Notes under the pieces: generated by a model | What the model was told of the DNA's origin: nothing | Seen by the model: only the letters and a program-made list of their open reading frames with translations | Database searches by the model: none | In this document: one piece after another, positions 1 through 6,383 of the stretch | How the letters are laid out: each line of letters starts with the position of its first letter | Numbering within the stretch: the first letter of the stretch is position 1 | Source: Deltaproteobacteria bacterium | GTDB taxonomy: Bacteria > Desulfobacterota > Desulfobacteria > Desulfobacterales > UBA11574 | Direction of reading: 5' to 3' | DNA: 6,383 nt | Assembly (NCBI GenBank): GCA_019313025.1 | Contig: JAFDCA010000511.1 | Coordinates: 1-6,383, forward strand | Translations under genes and position numbers: made by a program

Positions 1-83
1 AAAATGTCTGATACCATGGAATAAATCTGGAAACAAGGATAAATTGGCTGATTCTCTTTTGATGATAAAAGAAGACTTTTTCT

Positions 84-112
84 TTGACACATGAATCAGT
101 TTTTTTTATAGT
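84..112 (+). promoter_or_regulatory. Sigma70-type promoter for the giant activase gene
   Basis: A perfect -35 box TTGACA at 84-89 is followed by a 17-nt spacer and a -10 box TATAGT at 107-112, one mismatch from consensus. The expected transcription start is near 119, giving a leader of about 78 nt before the ATG at 197. The surroundings are AT-rich, with a T-tract inside the spacer. It is the only strong promoter match I see in the first 196 bases and it points toward the gene. No operator-like palindrome is evident around it. The remainder of 1-196 holds no gene I can support. Confidence 0.6.
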
Positions 113-196
113 TCAAATTTAGTCTCGATATTATTTTAAAGCTACTTTGGTCGTTTCATAAACATCTATTTTCCTTTTCTGGGTTTTTGGATTTCC

Positions 197-3100
197 ATGG
201 ATTATGAAGATTCAAAGCGGCAGTCGCATCAGAAAAGATCATCCAACGATACGCTAAAATCGTTAGGACTGTGTCTCGGTGCTTCTACAGTTTCCATAGT
301 TCATCTAGAACAAAAACAGAATCCCAGGACCATCAATCCGGGAAAGCGTAACAACAATCCCCGAATTGTAAAAAGTTTTTTCTATCCTCATGAAGGAGAT
401 CCCAAAAGGACCCTTCTTCGCCTTATCAACGGTCTTGATCTGAATGAATTCGATAGAATTGTCGCCACCGGCAGGCGATTCCGCTCGTTTGTAAATCTAA
501 CTTCAATACCCGAACCTGAAGCAGTGGAACATGCCTACCGATATATCAAGCCGATGGATGTTCTCTGTCCGGCCATTGTCTCTGCCGGCGGAGAGACGTT
601 TATGGTGTATGTTCTGAACCGTTTCGGCCAGATTTCCAATGTTCTTACAGGAAATAAATGCGCATCCGGAACCGGTGAATTCTTTCTCCAGCAACTTCGT
701 CGAATGGATGTAACACTGGAAGAAGCGGCCCAGTGGGCTGCAGCTACCGAAGCATATCCCGTCTCCGGACGTTGTTCGGTTTTTTGCAAGTCCGATTGTA
801 CCCATGCCACCAATAAAGGCATTCCCAAATCAAAAGTCACCGCCGGTCTTGGTCAAATGATGGCCAATAAAATCTTGGAACTTTTAAAAAATGTCGAAAG
901 AAAAAACATTATAATCACCGGTGGAACAGCGCGTAATCAAATGATGATCGAGCGTTTACGTAAGGAAATTCCCGGATTGATCGTTCCGGATGAAGCCCCA
1001 TATTTTGAAGCACTCGGCGCTGCCCTCTGGGGACTGGAAAACGAAACAAGCACCTTACCCAGCATATCAGATTTATTAAGCACTGAAGTTTCATCATTCG
1101 ATACACTGCCACCCTTAAATGATTTTATCCCTATGGTGGAATTCAAAACCATTGAAAAGGGAGAAATCCATGCCGGCGACACATGCATCCTGGGTCTTGA
1201 TGTCGGTTCAACCACCACCAAGGCCATTCTGCTGCGAAAATCGGATGACGCTTTGCTTGCCTCTGTTTATCTGCGTACCAGCGGAGATCCGGTCGGCGCT
1301 TCCAGGCAATGTTACCGCATCATTCTTGACCAGGTTAAGCAAAAAGTTCATCCTTCTGAAATATCCATAGAGGGGTTGGGCGTCTGCGGTTCCGGGAGGC
1401 AGATTGCCGGACTGCATGCACTTACGAATGGGATTATCAACGAAATTATCGCCCACGCAGCTGCCGCTGTTTATTTTGATCCCCAGGTAGACACCATCTT
1501 TGAAATCGGAGGACAGGATGCCAAATACACTTATATTACCAATTCAGTGGCTTCAGATTATGCCATGAACGAAGCCTGTTCAGCCGGTACCGGTTCTTTT
1601 TTGGAAGAATCCGCCCAAGAAACGCTGGGAGTCAAGATGGAGGATATTGCAAACATCGCCCTCAAAGGCAAAAATCCGCCAAATTTCAACGACCAGTGTG
1701 CCGCATTCATCACCTCTGATATCAAGAATGCAATTCACGAAGGCGTCGAGCACGAAAATATTGTTGCCGGTCTGGTTTATTCCATTTGCATGAACTACTC
1801 AAATCGGGTTAAAGGGAACCGGCCTGTGGGAGAAAAAGTATTTATGCAAGGCGGTGTTTGCTATAACCGGGCCATTCCTTTGGCCATGGCCTCCCTTGTG
1901 GGAAAACCGATTATTGTTCCCCCGGAACCCGGGCTTATGGGTGCCTATGGCGTCGCACTTGAAGTTAAACAGCGTCTCGAAAATGGGATGTTACAAAAAC
2001 AGCATTTTGACCTGGAAGTCTTGCTGAACCGGCAGGTAAAATATGGAAAATCATTTATCTGCAAAGGGGGGAAAGAAAAATGTGACCGCCGATGTAACAT
2101 CGCCATGATAGAACTTGAAGGACACACGTATCCATTTGGCGGTGCCTGTAATCGATATTACAATTTGCGTCATAACATAAGATATCATGTTAAAAAATTG
2201 GATATGGTGCGGGTGCGGCAACAACTTGTCTTTGAAAAGTATGGTGCTCAATCTGTTTTCGATACTGCTCAGGATTCTTTCGCTAAAAAAAGAAAGAAAA
2301 CCCCCAAAAAAATCGGTATCAATAAAAGCTTTTTAGTCAACACCTATTACCCTCTGTATTCAACATTTTTTGCTAAACTTGGATTTGAGATTGTTGTTCC
2401 GGATTTCTACACCCAAAAAGGAATAGACCAAAAAAATGCTTCTTTTTGCTATCCGGCGGAACTTACTCATGGATTTTTTCATACCCTTATTGAAATGAAA
2501 CACCCGCCTGAATTTATTTTTCTTCCCCATTTTAAGGCCCTTCCAATCTCGGATGGCAACTCCAGTGCACAGGTCTGTCCCTTTGTCCAAGGGGAAACTT
2601 ACTATCTTCAGGCTGCGTTTCGCCAAAAACTCAAAGAATTAAAAACCAAAGGAACAACCATTCTGACCCCGCTTCTTGATTTGACCAAGGGTTTGGATTC
2701 AGCAAGAACGCCATTGATAGAAACGGCTGTTCAAATGGGTTGCCGTCCAAAAGCAGCCATATCAGCCTTCAACGCTTCCATGAAGCGACAAACGGCATGT
2801 ATGGCTGAAATGAGTCACATCGGTAAAAAAGTGCTGCAACAACTCGAAGCCGACCCAAATCAGATCGCTGTCGTGATTTTTGCTCGACCGTACAACGGTT
2901 TTGTTGAAGAAGCACACATGGGTATTCCTCACAAACTCGCATCAAGAGGCATCCTGGTCATACCTTTTGATTTTCTTTTATTTAATCGTGAAAAATCAAA
3001 ACGCCATATGTATTGGGGGATGGGTCAGCGCATCCTTCAAGTTGCCAGGGTCGTAAAAAAGCACCCTCAACTTTTTGGCACTTTTATCACCAATTTTTCC

Positions 3101-4660
3101 TGTGGTCCGGATTCGTTTATTATTGGATATTTTAGGGACATTATGGGTCGAAAACCGTCCCTGACCCTTGAACTGGACAGTCATACCGCCGATGCCGGCC
3201 TGGAAACCCGAATCGAAGCATTTATCGATATCATATCCGCATACCGAGAATTGACAGCCACACAACGTGTGGCTTCAAAAAAACGAACCTTTACTCTCGC
3301 TCGCACAAAGCTGGAAAAAGGCATCCCAAAGGTGATCACTTCTTCAGGTAAAACCCTGCCCATGATTCATCCACGCGTAAAACTATTGATTCCATCTATG
3401 GGAAAACTAACGACGGAGTCTCTTGCGGCTGTATTTCGCGGTCTCGGTTATAATGCCATTGCCCATCCTCCATCAAACGAAACAATTTTGAAACTCGGAC
3501 GGGCAAATACGTCCTGTAAGGAATGTCTGCCCTTGATACTCACCACAGGAACCTTGCTCAATTTCATTTACAATGAAAAAAAAGAGAGGGATATTCTGGT
3601 TTATTTTATGTTGACCGGTTCCGGTCCATGTCGTTTTGGGCAATATCGGATTTTCATGGAAGATCTGGTGAAAAAGCAAGAAATACCCGATGTGGCCCTA
3701 TTTTCACTTACATCAGAGAATTCATATGCCGGGTTAGGCAACGATTTTCATTTAAAAGCATGGTGTGGTGTGATCGTGTCCGACACCATGGAAGACATTC
3801 GATCAATGTTGCTGGCCAATGCCGTTGATGTTGAATCGGCCATTGGAATTTTCAATACGCAATGGGATTTAATTATCGACAAATTTGAAAAAGGGGATTA
3901 TTCCCAACTTGAAAAACAACTCATTCAAACGGCCAAACACATCCGAAAAATTCCTCTGAAGCATCCCCCGGAAGCGGTGCCGACAATCTCTGTTGTGGGT
4001 GAAATCTTCGTCAGGAGAGATGAACTATCCAGACAATATCTGACAGAACGGCTTGCGGAAAAAGGATTCGCCACCATTTGTTCGCCTATTGCCGAGTGGG
4101 CCCTCTATTCCGACTATCTGGTGGATAAAGGACTTGTCGATTATGACATGTCATTTCGGGAAAAACTGTCGTTTTTACTTAAAAAAATATATATGGCACG
4201 ATATTCAAGGCGTATCAAATCGATATTGGAAGGCACGGGACTGGTTCAAGCAGAACCCTTAAACATCAAATCCATCATAAACAATGCCTCTCCCGATGTA
4301 TCACTCAATCTGGCCGGTGAAGCCATTTTGACCGTGGGAAGCGCCCTGACCGATATAGCGTCGCATACTTGTGGCGTCATTGCCATCGGTCCTTTTGGTT
4401 GTATGCCAAACCGTCTGGCAGAAGCCCTCCTTAACGAAGCCATGACGAACAAAGGCAAACTGGCGACGGATCCAAACAACAAACGACTTCAATCATTGCT
4501 CACCAATCTTGACGACCTACCTTTTTTGGCCATTGAAAGCGACGGTTCTCCTTTTCCTCAACTTATCACCGCAAAACTGGAAAGCTTCTGTTTACGAGCA
4601 AAGCGGCTGCATGACAAGATGTTGAAAATCAAAACCCATCATAAAACTCGTTTAAATTAG
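197..4660 (+). CDS. Giant acyl-CoA dehydratase activase / reductase fusion (two BadF-type ASKHA domains, DUF2229, HgdB-like region)
   Basis: Predicted cytoplasmic Fe-S protein of 1487 residues, matching the long multidomain group of COG1924/COG3580/COG3581. In the short relatives, an ATP-hydrolysing [4Fe-4S] activase drives one electron into 2-hydroxyacyl-CoA dehydratase, benzoyl-CoA reductase or a double-cubane protein. Domain 1 (about 22-285) has a degenerate phosphate-1 loop (LCLGASTVS), NKCASGTG (Cys155), GRCSVF (Cys193), the phosphate-2 loop ITGGTARN and EALGAALWG. Domain 2 (about 330-590) is complete: GLDVGSTTTK, EIGGQDAK, NEACSAGTG (Cys461), DQCAAF (Cys501), MQGGVCYN. Next come a four-Cys linker (Cys622, 629, 633, 651), a DUF2229-like part from about 705 (FCYPAEL, Cys751; Cys794), an ARPYNG / NFSCGPDSF block (about 895-1010, Cys969) and an HgdB-like part (about 1060-1405: SCKEC 1107/1110, SGPCRFGQY Cys1145, SENSY, VGEIFVR, PFGCMP Cys1402). 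No signal peptide or membrane segment is seen. ATG 197 is the first ATG after an in-frame stop at 137-139; its ribosome site is weak (TTGGA near 187-191). The family is clear; the substrate is unknown. Confidence 0.93.
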   Translation: MDYEDSKRQSHQKRSSNDTLKSLGLCLGASTVSIVHLEQKQNPRTINPGKRNNNPRIVKSFFYPHEGDPKRTLLRLINGLDLNEFDRIVATGRRFRSFVNLTSIPEPEAVEHAYRYIKPMDVLCPAIVSAGGETFMVYVLNRFGQISNVLTGNKCASGTGEFFLQQLRRMDVTLEEAAQWAAATEAYPVSGRCSVFCKSDCTHATNKGIPKSKVTAGLGQMMANKILELLKNVERKNIIITGGTARNQMMIERLRKEIPGLIVPDEAPYFEALGAALWGLENETSTLPSISDLLSTEVSSFDTLPPLNDFIPMVEFKTIEKGEIHAGDTCILGLDVGSTTTKAILLRKSDDALLASVYLRTSGDPVGASRQCYRIILDQVKQKVHPSEISIEGLGVCGSGRQIAGLHALTNGIINEIIAHAAAAVYFDPQVDTIFEIGGQDAKYTYITNSVASDYAMNEACSAGTGSFLEESAQETLGVKMEDIANIALKGKNPPNFNDQCAAFITSDIKNAIHEGVEHENIVAGLVYSICMNYSNRVKGNRPVGEKVFMQGGVCYNRAIPLAMASLVGKPIIVPPEPGLMGAYGVALEVKQRLENGMLQKQHFDLEVLLNRQVKYGKSFICKGGKEKCDRRCNIAMIELEGHTYPFGGACNRYYNLRHNIRYHVKKLDMVRVRQQLVFEKYGAQSVFDTAQDSFAKKRKKTPKKIGINKSFLVNTYYPLYSTFFAKLGFEIVVPDFYTQKGIDQKNASFCYPAELTHGFFHTLIEMKHPPEFIFLPHFKALPISDGNSSAQVCPFVQGETYYLQAAFRQKLKELKTKGTTILTPLLDLTKGLDSARTPLIETAVQMGCRPKAAISAFNASMKRQTACMAEMSHIGKKVLQQLEADPNQIAVVIFARPYNGFVEEAHMGIPHKLASRGILVIPFDFLLFNREKSKRHMYWGMGQRILQVARVVKKHPQLFGTFITNFSCGPDSFIIGYFRDIMGRKPSLTLELDSHTADAGLETRIEAFIDIISAYRELTATQRVASKKRTFTLARTKLEKGIPKVITSSGKTLPMIHPRVKLLIPSMGKLTTESLAAVFRGLGYNAIAHPPSNETILKLGRANTSCKECLPLILTTGTLLNFIYNEKKERDILVYFMLTGSGPCRFGQYRIFMEDLVKKQEIPDVALFSLTSENSYAGLGNDFHLKAWCGVIVSDTMEDIRSMLLANAVDVESAIGIFNTQWDLIIDKFEKGDYSQLEKQLIQTAKHIRKIPLKHPPEAVPTISVVGEIFVRRDELSRQYLTERLAEKGFATICSPIAEWALYSDYLVDKGLVDYDMSFREKLSFLLKKIYMARYSRRIKSILEGTGLVQAEPLNIKSIINNASPDVSLNLAGEAILTVGSALTDIASHTCGVIAIGPFGCMPNRLAEALLNEAMTNKGKLATDPNNKRLQSLLTNLDDLPFLAIESDGSPFPQLITAKLESFCLRAKRLHDKMLKIKTHHKTRLN

Positions 4661-4698
4661 AAACAAAAGTGGAAACACCCCGTTTAAGTAAAAATTTC

Positions 4699-4727
4699 TT
4701 GACAGTATCAGCAGATACCTTTAAAGT
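4699..4727 (+). promoter_or_regulatory. Distal promoter candidate upstream of the U32 gene
   Basis: A perfect -35 box TTGACA at 4699-4704 is followed by a 17-nt spacer and a weaker -10 box TAAAGT at 4722-4727 (4 of 6 consensus bases). It begins about 40 bases after the stop of the giant gene. If used, it would give a leader of roughly 125 nt before the ATG at 4860. I find no GC-rich hairpin with a T-run between 4661 and 4699, so some readthrough from the giant gene is possible. Confidence 0.35.
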
Positions 4728-4768
4728 CTTGCGTTTCTAGGTTACAATTGATTCAAAATAATATGGTA

Positions 4769-4797
4769 TTGAATTTATCCCTCATATGTTTTATAAT
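4769..4797 (+). promoter_or_regulatory. Proximal promoter candidate of the U32 gene
   Basis: A perfect -10 box TATAAT at 4792-4797 lies 17 nt downstream of TTGAAT at 4769-4774, which keeps the conserved TTGA of the -35 box. Transcription would begin near 4804, giving a leader of about 55 nt that carries the small hairpin at 4814-4835 and the Shine-Dalgarno at 4844. Of the two candidates in this spacer it has the better -10 box and is closer to the gene. Confidence 0.5.
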
Positions 4798-4813
4798 TGG
4801 TGATTGATTCGTA

Positions 4814-4835
4814 AAAACGGAAAATGCACCGTTTT
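4814..4835 (+). other. Leader hairpin before the U32 gene
   Basis: AAAACGG at 4814-4820 is the exact reverse complement of CCGTTTT at 4829-4835, giving a 7-bp stem with an 8-nt loop (AAAATGCA). It sits just downstream of the predicted transcription start and 8 nt before the Shine-Dalgarno. The stem is AT-rich and not followed by a T-run, so it is not a terminator. It could stabilise the transcript or affect translation, or it may be chance; no known riboswitch fits in so short a leader. Confidence 0.35.
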
Positions 4836-4843
4836 AGAGACAA

Positions 4844-4850
4844 GGGAGGA
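4844..4850 (+). promoter_or_regulatory. Ribosome binding site that fixes the U32 start
   Basis: GGGAGGA at 4844-4850 is a strong Shine-Dalgarno sequence 9 nt before the ATG at 4860. An upstream in-frame ATG at 4824 would place this site inside the coding region and add twelve residues ([12 protein letters not shown]) ahead of the conserved ELLAPGGS start of U32 proteins. That upstream ATG also lies in the loop of the leader hairpin and has no ribosome site of its own. Start 4860 is therefore preferred. Confidence 0.8.
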
Positions 4851-4859
4851 TCCAATAAA

Positions 4860-5885
4860 ATGAACGAATTGCTGGCTCCTGGCGGCAGCCTTGCAATGGT
4901 GGAAGCCGTTTTGAAAAGCGGCGCCGATGCCGTCTATGTTGGGGCAAAAGGTTTCAGCAGAAGAAAGTGCGCCTGGGAACTTGAGGACAGCGAAATCAAA
5001 GAAGCCGTACGTATCGCCGATGCCTATTCCGGCAAGATTCGGGTGGCGATTAATTCAGAAATTCAGGAAAAACACTTTATTCGGGTATTGAGCAAAGTCG
5101 CAAAGTGGGCACAATATGATGTGGAAGGGGTTATCGTCAAAACTCCGGATCTCATGCGGCTCATTCAGCGCAACTATCCGGAACTGGTTATCCATGCCAG
5201 TGTTGGCTGTAATATCCGGACAAAAAAAGAAATGGAATATTATCGAGAAGCCGGTGCCACCCAGATTGTAGCCAGTACAGAAATCAATACCGTCCAAAAA
5301 CTGAACGCCTATAAAAAAGATGCGGATGACGTCGGGGTTCTCACCGAAATACTCATCCACGGCAACCGTTGTATTGGAGGTGTGGGCAATTGTCTGTTTC
5401 ATGAAATAACCAGTGACTCCTATATTAAAAAAGTTTATCACGATGAAAACGGCAATGAAATTGTTGAATACGAAGGTTGGCCGGACAGAAGCGGCAGCTG
5501 TTTTAGATTCTGTCTGCTCACCGAAGCCCAGAGAGAAAAACTGATGCGCCGTAAAGGCAAGAGTTCTGAAGAAATTACCCATATTAATGAAAAAATCCGA
5601 CACCAGCCGAATGTTGCCTTTGCCATTTCCGGTGAAGAGCTGAAACAGTATGTTGATTTGGGTTTACAAACCCTCAAAGTTCAGGGACGTGAATACCCGA
5701 TTGCTTTGATTTCTGAGATGATCCATGCCTACCGGACCCTTATCGATGGATTCATTCAAGGTAAAGATCCCCTTGACCCCAAATTGGCGGCTGCCGATAA
5801 AAACATAATACGCCTGGCTCAAGAACGCGACCGGGCCCGCATGGAAAAAACCAAAGAACTTCACCAGAAAATCAAAGGCATTTAA
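4860..5885 (+). CDS. U32-family (peptidase U32-like) protein, probable [4Fe-4S] protein
   Basis: A 341-residue predicted cytoplasmic protein of the U32 family. Family hallmarks are the start NELLAPGGS (2-10), [13 protein letters not shown] (21-33), the central ILIHGNRC block (164-171) and LKVQGREYP (272-280), the counterpart of the family's KIEGR motif. Cys171 and Cys178 (spacing 7) plus Cys214 and Cys218 in SGSCFRFC match the places where UbiU/TrhP-type members keep [4Fe-4S] ligands, so a cluster is likely. The first members were called collagenases, but the better-studied ones (TrhP, RlhA, UbiU/UbiV) act in tRNA or rRNA hydroxylation or O2-independent ubiquinone hydroxylation. The length is near that of UbiU and lacks the C-terminal extension of TrhP and RlhA. 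No ubiT/ubiV-like partner lies beside it, and an insert of about 25 residues (about 185-210, charged, with DENGNE) separates the two cysteine pairs. The C-terminal 40 residues are charged and probably helical. Its substrate cannot be named from this window. Confidence 0.88.
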   Translation: MNELLAPGGSLAMVEAVLKSGADAVYVGAKGFSRRKCAWELEDSEIKEAVRIADAYSGKIRVAINSEIQEKHFIRVLSKVAKWAQYDVEGVIVKTPDLMRLIQRNYPELVIHASVGCNIRTKKEMEYYREAGATQIVASTEINTVQKLNAYKKDADDVGVLTEILIHGNRCIGGVGNCLFHEITSDSYIKKVYHDENGNEIVEYEGWPDRSGSCFRFCLLTEAQREKLMRRKGKSSEEITHINEKIRHQPNVAFAISGEELKQYVDLGLQTLKVQGREYPIALISEMIHAYRTLIDGFIQGKDPLDPKLAAADKNIIRLAQERDRARMEKTKELHQKIKGI

Positions 5886-5922
5886 GTTAAGAATCCTGAT
5901 CGTAAAAACCAGACATTGGTTG

Positions 5923-5934
5923 CCCCCAAAGGGG
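5923..5934 (+). other. Short GC hairpin after the U32 gene
   Basis: CCCC at 5924-5927 pairs with GGGG at 5931-5934 across an AAA loop, 38 nt after the stop codon at 5883-5885. There is no T-run on either side, so it does not meet the usual pattern of an intrinsic terminator. It may still slow polymerase or protect the 3' end. The loop is at the lower size limit, so the structure is tentative. Confidence 0.25.
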
Positions 5935-5951
5935 ATATGCTTTAGCGGAAG

Positions 5952-6082
5952 TTCATTGACTTATTGAAATTCCAAAGTCCAAATTCCAAATATCAAACAA
6001 ATTTTCAATGACTTAAATTCGAAAATCCAAAAAATGTCTCGTCTTGGAAAGTTTTGGCCATTGATTATTGAAATTTGTATTT
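5952..6082. repeat. Composite AT-rich intergenic repeat with nested inverted arms
   Basis: This gene-free stretch shows three layers of repetition. AAATTCCAAA occurs at 5967-5976 and again at 5981-5990, a 14-nt period. Three nested inverted arms follow: ACAAATTT 5997-6004 with AAATTTGT 6071-6078, CAATG 6006-6010 with CATTG 6059-6063, and CCAAAA 6027-6032 with TTTTGG 6052-6057. Also, CATTGACTTATTGAAAT at 5954-5970 recurs at 6059-6074 with one base deleted, and TTCAATGACTTAAATTC at 6004-6020 is a looser third version. From memory, palindromes built of CCAAATTCCAAAT-like words are common between genes in Desulfobacterota and some other anaerobes; this looks like a decayed copy. It has no coding capacity and could be a MITE/REP-like element. 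Confidence 0.5.
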
Positions 6083-6137
6083 TAGACACAAAACCTCTAA
6101 ACAAAACCATCTATCTTTGACCCCTGTAATGCTGGAC

Positions 6138-6164
6138 ATGCAAATCTCATCGAAGATCTCGCAT
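6138..6164. other. Imperfect hairpin in the spacer before the phosphatase gene
   Basis: ATGCAAATCT at 6138-6147 and AGATCTCGCAT at 6154-6164 form an inverted repeat with one bulge, one mismatch and a 6-nt loop. It lies upstream of the weak promoter at 6185-6213, so it could be an operator, or a transcript structure if transcription begins further upstream. Apart from this, 6085-6184 shows no open frame with a ribosome site and no recognisable RNA gene. Confidence 0.2.
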
Positions 6165-6184
6165 TGTGGGGAAAGACAAAGTTT

Positions 6185-6213
6185 TTCAAAACAAAATAGA
6201 ACTCGTCTATAAA
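6185..6213 (+). promoter_or_regulatory. Weak promoter candidate for the histidine-phosphatase gene
   Basis: TTCAAA at 6185-6190 (4 of 6 of the -35 consensus) and TATAAA at 6208-6213 (5 of 6 of the -10 consensus) are 17 nt apart. Transcription would start near 6220, leaving a short leader of about 27 nt that contains the GGAG ribosome site at 6234-6237. AT-rich sequence yields such matches easily, so this is tentative. Confidence 0.3.
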
Positions 6214-6246
6214 CCCACTAAAACCAACTATTTGGAGCTTTTGATC

Positions 6247-6383
6247 ATGACCAAACTATACGTGGTTCGTCACGGTCAGACCGCCTGGAATTTGGAAGAG
6301 GTCTTTCGGGGGCGCATTGATATTCCTTTGGACGAAACCGGGAAAAAAGAAGTGTATTTGGCTGGTGAAGCACTAAAGGACGA
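6247..6383 (+). CDS. Histidine-phosphatase (phosphoglycerate-mutase-like) family protein, 3'-truncated by the window
   Basis: The first 45 residues are visible, beginning MTKLYVVRHGQTAWNLEE. The RHGQT motif (residues 8-12) carries the phospho-accepting His9 and Arg8 of the histidine-phosphatase superfamily; N15 and the FRGRIDIPLDETG stretch (21-33) fit the GpmB / CobC-type branch (RHG-T--N, then G--D-PL---G). GGAG at 6234-6237 sits 9 nt before the ATG. Members remove or move phosphate on small molecules: phosphoglycerates, alpha-ribazole phosphate, sugar phosphates. Residues that discriminate among these lie beyond the window, so the substrate is open. A 361-nt spacer containing a repeat separates it from the U32 gene, so shared transcription looks unlikely. 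Confidence 0.88.
   Translation, partial: MTKLYVVRHGQTAWNLEEVFRGRIDIPLDETGKKEVYLAGEALKD

Noticed and set aside
67..80. AAAAG / CTTTT mini-hairpin followed by T-rich sequence, resembling a terminator
   Set aside because: A five-pair stem with a single G-C pair is too weak to be a convincing intrinsic terminator.
1..92. Minus-strand frame starting with ATG at 92 and open to the window edge
   Set aside because: No Shine-Dalgarno before the ATG, no recognisable protein pattern, and it overlaps the + strand promoter; AT-rich chance frame.
2..94. Frame open from the window edge on the + strand, ending TGA at 92-94
   Set aside because: Only about 30 residues, rich in Lys and Phe, with no motif I recognise; it overlaps the -35 box of the promoter at 84. 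A gene tail cannot be excluded but nothing supports one.
4649..4687. CGTTTAA repeated at 4649-4655 and 4681-4687
   Set aside because: A seven-base direct repeat in AT-rich sequence, with no flanking element or further copies; probably chance.
4824..4859. Upstream ATG extension of the U32 protein
   Set aside because: The added twelve residues are encoded across the Shine-Dalgarno and leader hairpin, and family members begin at the ELLAPGG motif.
5055..5603. 182-residue minus-strand frame opposite the U32 gene
   Set aside because: It lies wholly inside a well-supported conserved gene, has no ribosome site and shows low-complexity Phe/Ile/Asn content typical of an antisense shadow.
5952..6082. 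CRISPR-like array
   Set aside because: The repeat units are 14 nt and adjacent without unique spacers of constant length, and no cas gene is present.

Overview
The window reads entirely on the + strand. It holds one very large gene, one medium gene and the first 45 codons of a third, separated by AT-rich spacers that each carry a promoter candidate. The gene content points to a strict or facultative anaerobe: a 1487-residue iron-sulfur activase/reductase of the 2-hydroxyacyl-CoA dehydratase / benzoyl-CoA reductase group, followed by a cysteine-bearing U32-family protein. The protein wording, the moderate base composition and the style of the intergenic repeat remind me of Desulfobacterota (sulfate reducers and relatives). 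That assignment is inference from memory, not something the sequence proves.

Layout. Bases 1-196 are a leader with a good sigma70-type promoter (TTGACA, 17 nt, TATAGT) and no convincing gene. Bases 197-4660 encode the giant protein. It has two ASKHA activase domains in tandem (the first with a damaged nucleotide loop, the second intact), a four-cysteine linker, a DUF2229-type segment, and a C-terminal reductase-like region related to HgdB/COG3581. Bases 4661-4859 are a spacer with two promoter candidates, a small leader hairpin and a strong Shine-Dalgarno. Bases 4860-5885 encode a 341-residue U32-family protein with four cysteines placed like the [4Fe-4S] ligands of UbiU-type members. Bases 5886-6246 contain no gene; they hold a composite AT-rich repeat (tandem 14-nt units, nested inverted arms, one near-exact direct repeat), two small hairpins and a weak promoter. 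From 6247 a histidine-phosphatase (phosphoglycerate-mutase-like) gene runs off the end.

How they might work together. The first gene joins an ATP-driven electron-injecting activase and its likely electron-accepting partner in one chain, so it may be a self-contained system for low-potential reduction; no separate dehydratase or reductase subunit gene lies beside it here. The U32 protein is likely an Fe-S enzyme acting on RNA or a cofactor, but nothing in the window identifies its substrate. Separate promoters and long spacers suggest three independent transcription units rather than one operon. I see no CRISPR array, tRNA, rRNA, transposase or phage gene.
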